In this document: piece by piece, positions 4,893 through 6,492 of the stretch
Position numbering within the stretch: position 1 is the stretch's first letter
How the letters are laid out: every line of letters begins with the position of its first letter
NCBI GenBank assembly: GCA_016783355.1
Contig: JADHWR010000064.1
Coordinates: 1-6,492, forward strand
Reading direction: 5' to 3'
Length of the DNA: 6,492 bases
Source: Candidatus Omnitrophota bacterium
GTDB taxonomy: Bacteria > Omnitrophota > Gorgyraeia > Gygaellales > JAHJCI01
Made by a program: the position numbers and the translations under genes
Notes under the pieces: model-generated
Database searches by the model: none
What the model was told of the DNA's origin: nothing
The model's input: only the letters and a program-made list of their open reading frames with translations

Positions 4893-5783
4893 ATGAGCGA
4901 GCTTCAAGTAAAATCACTATTTGCTTCTGGGCACACTGCCTGCGCTGGTTGTGGTCAATCAATTGCTGCCCGTCTTGTTATTAATGCCGCCGGATCAAAC
5001 ACGATTATTGCCAATAATACCGGGTGCCTGGAGGTTTTTACAACAAAATATCCAGAGTCTGCCTGGCGTGTTCCTTGGGTTCATTCTCTTTTTGAGAATG
5101 CTGCTGCTGTTGCTTCGGGTATTGAGGCGGCCTTGATATTTCAAGGAAAGAAGGATAAGATTTCCGTTATTGCTCAAGCAGGGGATGGAGGGACGGCAGA
5201 TATCGGGATGCAGGCTTTGTCTGGGATATGGGAAAGGAAGCATGATGTGTTAGCGATCTGTTATGATAATGAGGCTTATGAAAACACAGGGATTCAGAGA
5301 AGTGGCTTAACCCCTTATGGTGCCAGTACCACAACTTCGCCTTCAGGGGCTCAGTCTTTCGGCAATCCTAAACTCAAGAAACCCATGCCTGAGATTGCTA
5401 ATGCCCATGGGATTGCTTATGTGGCTACTGCGTCGGTTGGCTTTCCTCAGGATCTACAAAGGAAGGTAAAGAAGGCGCTAAGTATTAAGGGCCCTAAATA
5501 TCTTCAGATTCATGTTCCTTGCCCTTTGGGATGGGGATATCCTTCAAGTTTAACCTATCAGATTGCTAAGCTTGCCGTTGGAACCGGACTTTATCCCTTA
5601 ATTGAGTATGAAAATGGCATGTTGATTGGAGTGCGCAAGATTAGTTCTAAATCTGTTGAGGAGTACCTAAAGCCTCAGCGCCGATTCCGACATATTATTA
5701 ATAATCCCGATGAATTAGCCAAGATTCAGGAGATCGCCAACAACAATATAAAAAAATATAATTTAGTTGCCGAGGGAAACTGA
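4893..5783 (+). CDS. porB: Pyruvate/2-oxoacid:ferredoxin oxidoreductase, beta subunit (thiamine diphosphate-binding)
   Basis: A 296-residue beta subunit (domain VI equivalent) that binds thiamine diphosphate and the proximal [4Fe-4S] cluster. Likely cluster ligands are Cys17 and Cys20 (HTACAGCG), Cys45 (NNTGCLEV) and Cys210 (HVPCPLGWGYP). The cofactor/Mg site is AGDGGTADIG (96-105) with YDNEAYENTGIQRSG (124-138). These motifs and the length are typical of PorB rather than of the shorter-motif 2-oxoglutarate (KorB) enzymes, which favours pyruvate as substrate. Only a weak Shine-Dalgarno-like GGACAAGAG precedes the ATG. The gene ends the operon and is followed by a repeat-rich gap. Confidence 0.94.
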   Translation: MSELQVKSLFASGHTACAGCGQSIAARLVINAAGSNTIIANNTGCLEVFTTKYPESAWRVPWVHSLFENAAAVASGIEAALIFQGKKDKISVIAQAGDGGTADIGMQALSGIWERKHDVLAICYDNEAYENTGIQRSGLTPYGASTTTSPSGAQSFGNPKLKKPMPEIANAHGIAYVATASVGFPQDLQRKVKKALSIKGPKYLQIHVPCPLGWGYPSSLTYQIAKLAVGTGLYPLIEYENGMLIGVRKISSKSVEEYLKPQRRFRHIINNPDELAKIQEIANNNIKKYNLVAEGN

Positions 5784-5816
5784 TAAAGTTTATGATTACA
5801 CAGATTAAAAAGCGTA

Positions 5817-5905
5817 GATTAGACCCTTCCTTTAAAAGGTTTAGGAAGGTCTATCCTTTAGGATTAGACCCTTCCTTAAAAGGTATAGGAAGGTCTATCC
5901 TTTAG
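5817..5905. repeat. Two tandem copies of a 44/45-bp palindromic unit
   Basis: Unit 1 (5817-5861, 45 bp) and unit 2 (5862-5905, 44 bp) differ only by one T missing in a T-run and one T/A change. Each unit is itself a hairpin: AGACC-C-TTCCT pairs with AGGAAGGTCT with one bulged C. The end of unit 1 (GGTCTATCC) can also pair with the start of unit 2 (GGATTAGACC) with one bulge, so the array has at least two ways to fold. Confidence 0.9.
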
Positions 5906-5907
5906 GG

Positions 5908-5952
5908 TTACACAGATTGTCTACCAATGAAAAAAATCTGTGTAATCTTTTT
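5908..5952 (+). terminator. Possible weak intrinsic terminator after the oxidoreductase operon
   Basis: An 11-bp stem TTACACAGATT/AATCTGTGTAA (5908-5918 and 5935-5945) with a 16-base loop is followed directly by TCTTTTT (5946-5952). The layout is terminator-like, but the stem is AT-rich and the loop is long, and the stem belongs to a repeat family. Termination is therefore only one possible reading. Confidence 0.3.
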
Positions 5953-5969
5953 AAAGATCTCTGTAATCA

Positions 5970-6003
5970 GGTATAATCCATTGTTATACTTGGAGATTAT
6001 ACC
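5970..6003. promoter_or_regulatory. Inverted repeat over a TATAAT box; candidate operator/promoter of the ferritin-like gene
   Basis: GGTATAATC (5970-5978) and GATTATACC (5995-6003) form a perfect 9-bp inverted repeat with 16 bases between the arms. The left arm contains a consensus -10 box TATAAT (5972-5977); 17 bp upstream, TTTTAA (5949-5954) is a poor -35 box. A repressor binding both arms would cover the promoter, as metal or peroxide regulators often do for iron-storage genes. The arms do not match a Fur or PerR box clearly, so the regulator is unknown. Confidence 0.45.
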
Positions 6004-6013
6004 AAGGGGGTGA
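6004..6013 (+). promoter_or_regulatory. Strong ribosome binding site of the ferritin-like gene
   Basis: AAGGGGGTGA matches the ideal anti-Shine-Dalgarno complement AAGGAGGTGA at nine of ten bases and lies six bases before the ATG at 6020. It is the best such site in the window and fixes the start of the last gene. Confidence 0.8.
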
Positions 6014-6019
6014 GCAGAA

Positions 6020-6492
6020 ATGGGAAAACAGGCAAGAGCAATTGTTGATTTAAATCTAAAGGAATTAGTAAAGGAACTTAACCGTGCTTATTGCGATGAA
6101 TGGTTGGCTTTCTATCTCTATTGGTACATTGCGCAGGTTGTTTCCGGTAGGTCTTATGCAAACATAAAAGCAAGTTTAGAAGATATTGCTAAGGAAGAAT
6201 TAGAGCATGCTCGTCAGTTAGCTAATTTAATTACTACATTAGGAGATGTGCCTACAGCCAACCCAATGGATTTGGAAAAAAATGCTAATTCTTCTTATGC
6301 GCTTCCACCCAAGAAAAGTGCAGATATTAACCGAATTATCCGTATAATAACCGAAGCAGAGGCAGGTGCGATTGGGGTATATCATAAACTGGCTAAAAAA
6401 ACACAAGGCAAAGATTTACTTACTCATCAGTTAGTTTTACACATTTTATCTGAGGAAATAAAGCACGAGGAGATTTTCGAAAACCTATTGGA
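6020..6492 (+). CDS. Ferritin-like di-iron protein (3' truncated)
   Basis: The frame is open from ATG 6020 to the window edge, giving 157 complete codons with the end missing. The sequence is mostly helical and carries the two-fold E...ExxH pattern of the ferritin-like four-helix bundle: Glu27 in CDEW, Glu60/His63 in EELEH, Glu112 or Glu114 in TEAEAGA, and Glu146/His149 in EEIKHEE. These could bind a di-iron centre. The aromatic-rich first helix (EWLAFYLYWY, 27-36) resembles bacterioferritin- and Dps-like ferritins from anaerobes. No rubredoxin-type CxxC is visible in this part, but a C-terminal one cannot be excluded, so rubrerythrin remains possible. Likely roles are iron storage or peroxide/oxygen detoxification, which would suit a neighbour of an oxygen-sensitive Fe-S enzyme. 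It has its own ribosome binding site and probably its own promoter. Confidence 0.85.
   Translation, partial: MGKQARAIVDLNLKELVKELNRAYCDEWLAFYLYWYIAQVVSGRSYANIKASLEDIAKEELEHARQLANLITTLGDVPTANPMDLEKNANSSYALPPKKSADINRIIRIITEAEAGAIGVYHKLAKKTQGKDLLTHQLVLHILSEEIKHEEIFENLL

Larger units (their letters stand above)
5794..5968. repeat. Nested GATTACACAGATT inverted-repeat set
   Basis: The 13-mer GATTACACAGATT (5794-5806) is matched by a perfect complement at 5935-5947. A second direct copy lacks only the first two matching bases (TTACACAGATT at 5908-5918), and a degenerate complement GATCTCTGTAATC lies at 5956-5968. The outer pair encloses the tandem 44/45-bp units. I recall AATCTGTGTAATC-type repeats from many metagenome-derived genomes (unverified). 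Confidence 0.8.

Noticed and set aside
5817..5905. CRISPR array suggested by the tandem repeats
   Set aside because: There are only two units, they are directly adjacent with no spacers, and no cas gene is visible.

Overview
The window carries six protein-coding genes, all on the + strand. Two are cut by the window edges: the first lacks its start and the last lacks its end. Codon use and base composition look uniform, with moderate to low GC. The genes point to an uncultured anaerobic or microaerophilic bacterium that uses ferredoxin-linked 2-oxoacid metabolism. Short palindromes sit in most gene junctions and even inside coding sequence, including a CCTGCCTGCC/GGCAGGCAGG palindrome read as SLPAGRQG. 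I associate this with Omnitrophota and other candidate-phylum genomes. That assignment is tentative and rests on memory, not on a search.

Region 1 (1-2337) holds the 3' part of a fused nicotinate phosphoribosyltransferase-nicotinamidase (a PncB-PncA fusion for NAD salvage). Its tail overlaps by 44 bp the start of a 346-residue stand-alone methionine-synthase-like zinc protein (MetE C-terminal/UROD superfamily).

Region 2 (2338-2791) is a 454-bp gap with no credible gene. It opens with a good sigma70-type promoter (TTGACA-N17-TATTAT). The rest is almost entirely inverted repeats: two three-way-junction ('cloverleaf') elements with the same plan but different arm sequences, a hairpin with alternative pairings between them, and a final hairpin that runs into the first codons of the next gene. 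If transcribed, this makes a structured leader of about 400 nt for the operon that follows.

Region 3 (2792-5783) is a four-gene pyruvate (2-oxoacid):ferredoxin oxidoreductase operon in the order gamma, delta (2x[4Fe-4S] ferredoxin), alpha, beta. Together the subunits convert pyruvate + CoA + oxidised ferredoxin to acetyl-CoA + CO2 + reduced ferredoxin, or run in reverse. Delta and alpha overlap by ATGA. Alpha and beta are separated by a perfect 12-bp inverted repeat that contains the alpha stop codon.

Region 4 (5784-6492) has a 236-bp gap with two tandem copies of a 44/45-bp palindromic unit, nested inside larger inverted repeats. A TATAAT-containing inverted repeat that could be an operator follows, then a strong ribosome binding site and the 5' part of a ferritin-like di-iron protein. 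Its position beside an oxygen-sensitive Fe-S oxidoreductase suggests a role in iron or oxidative stress, but that is inference.
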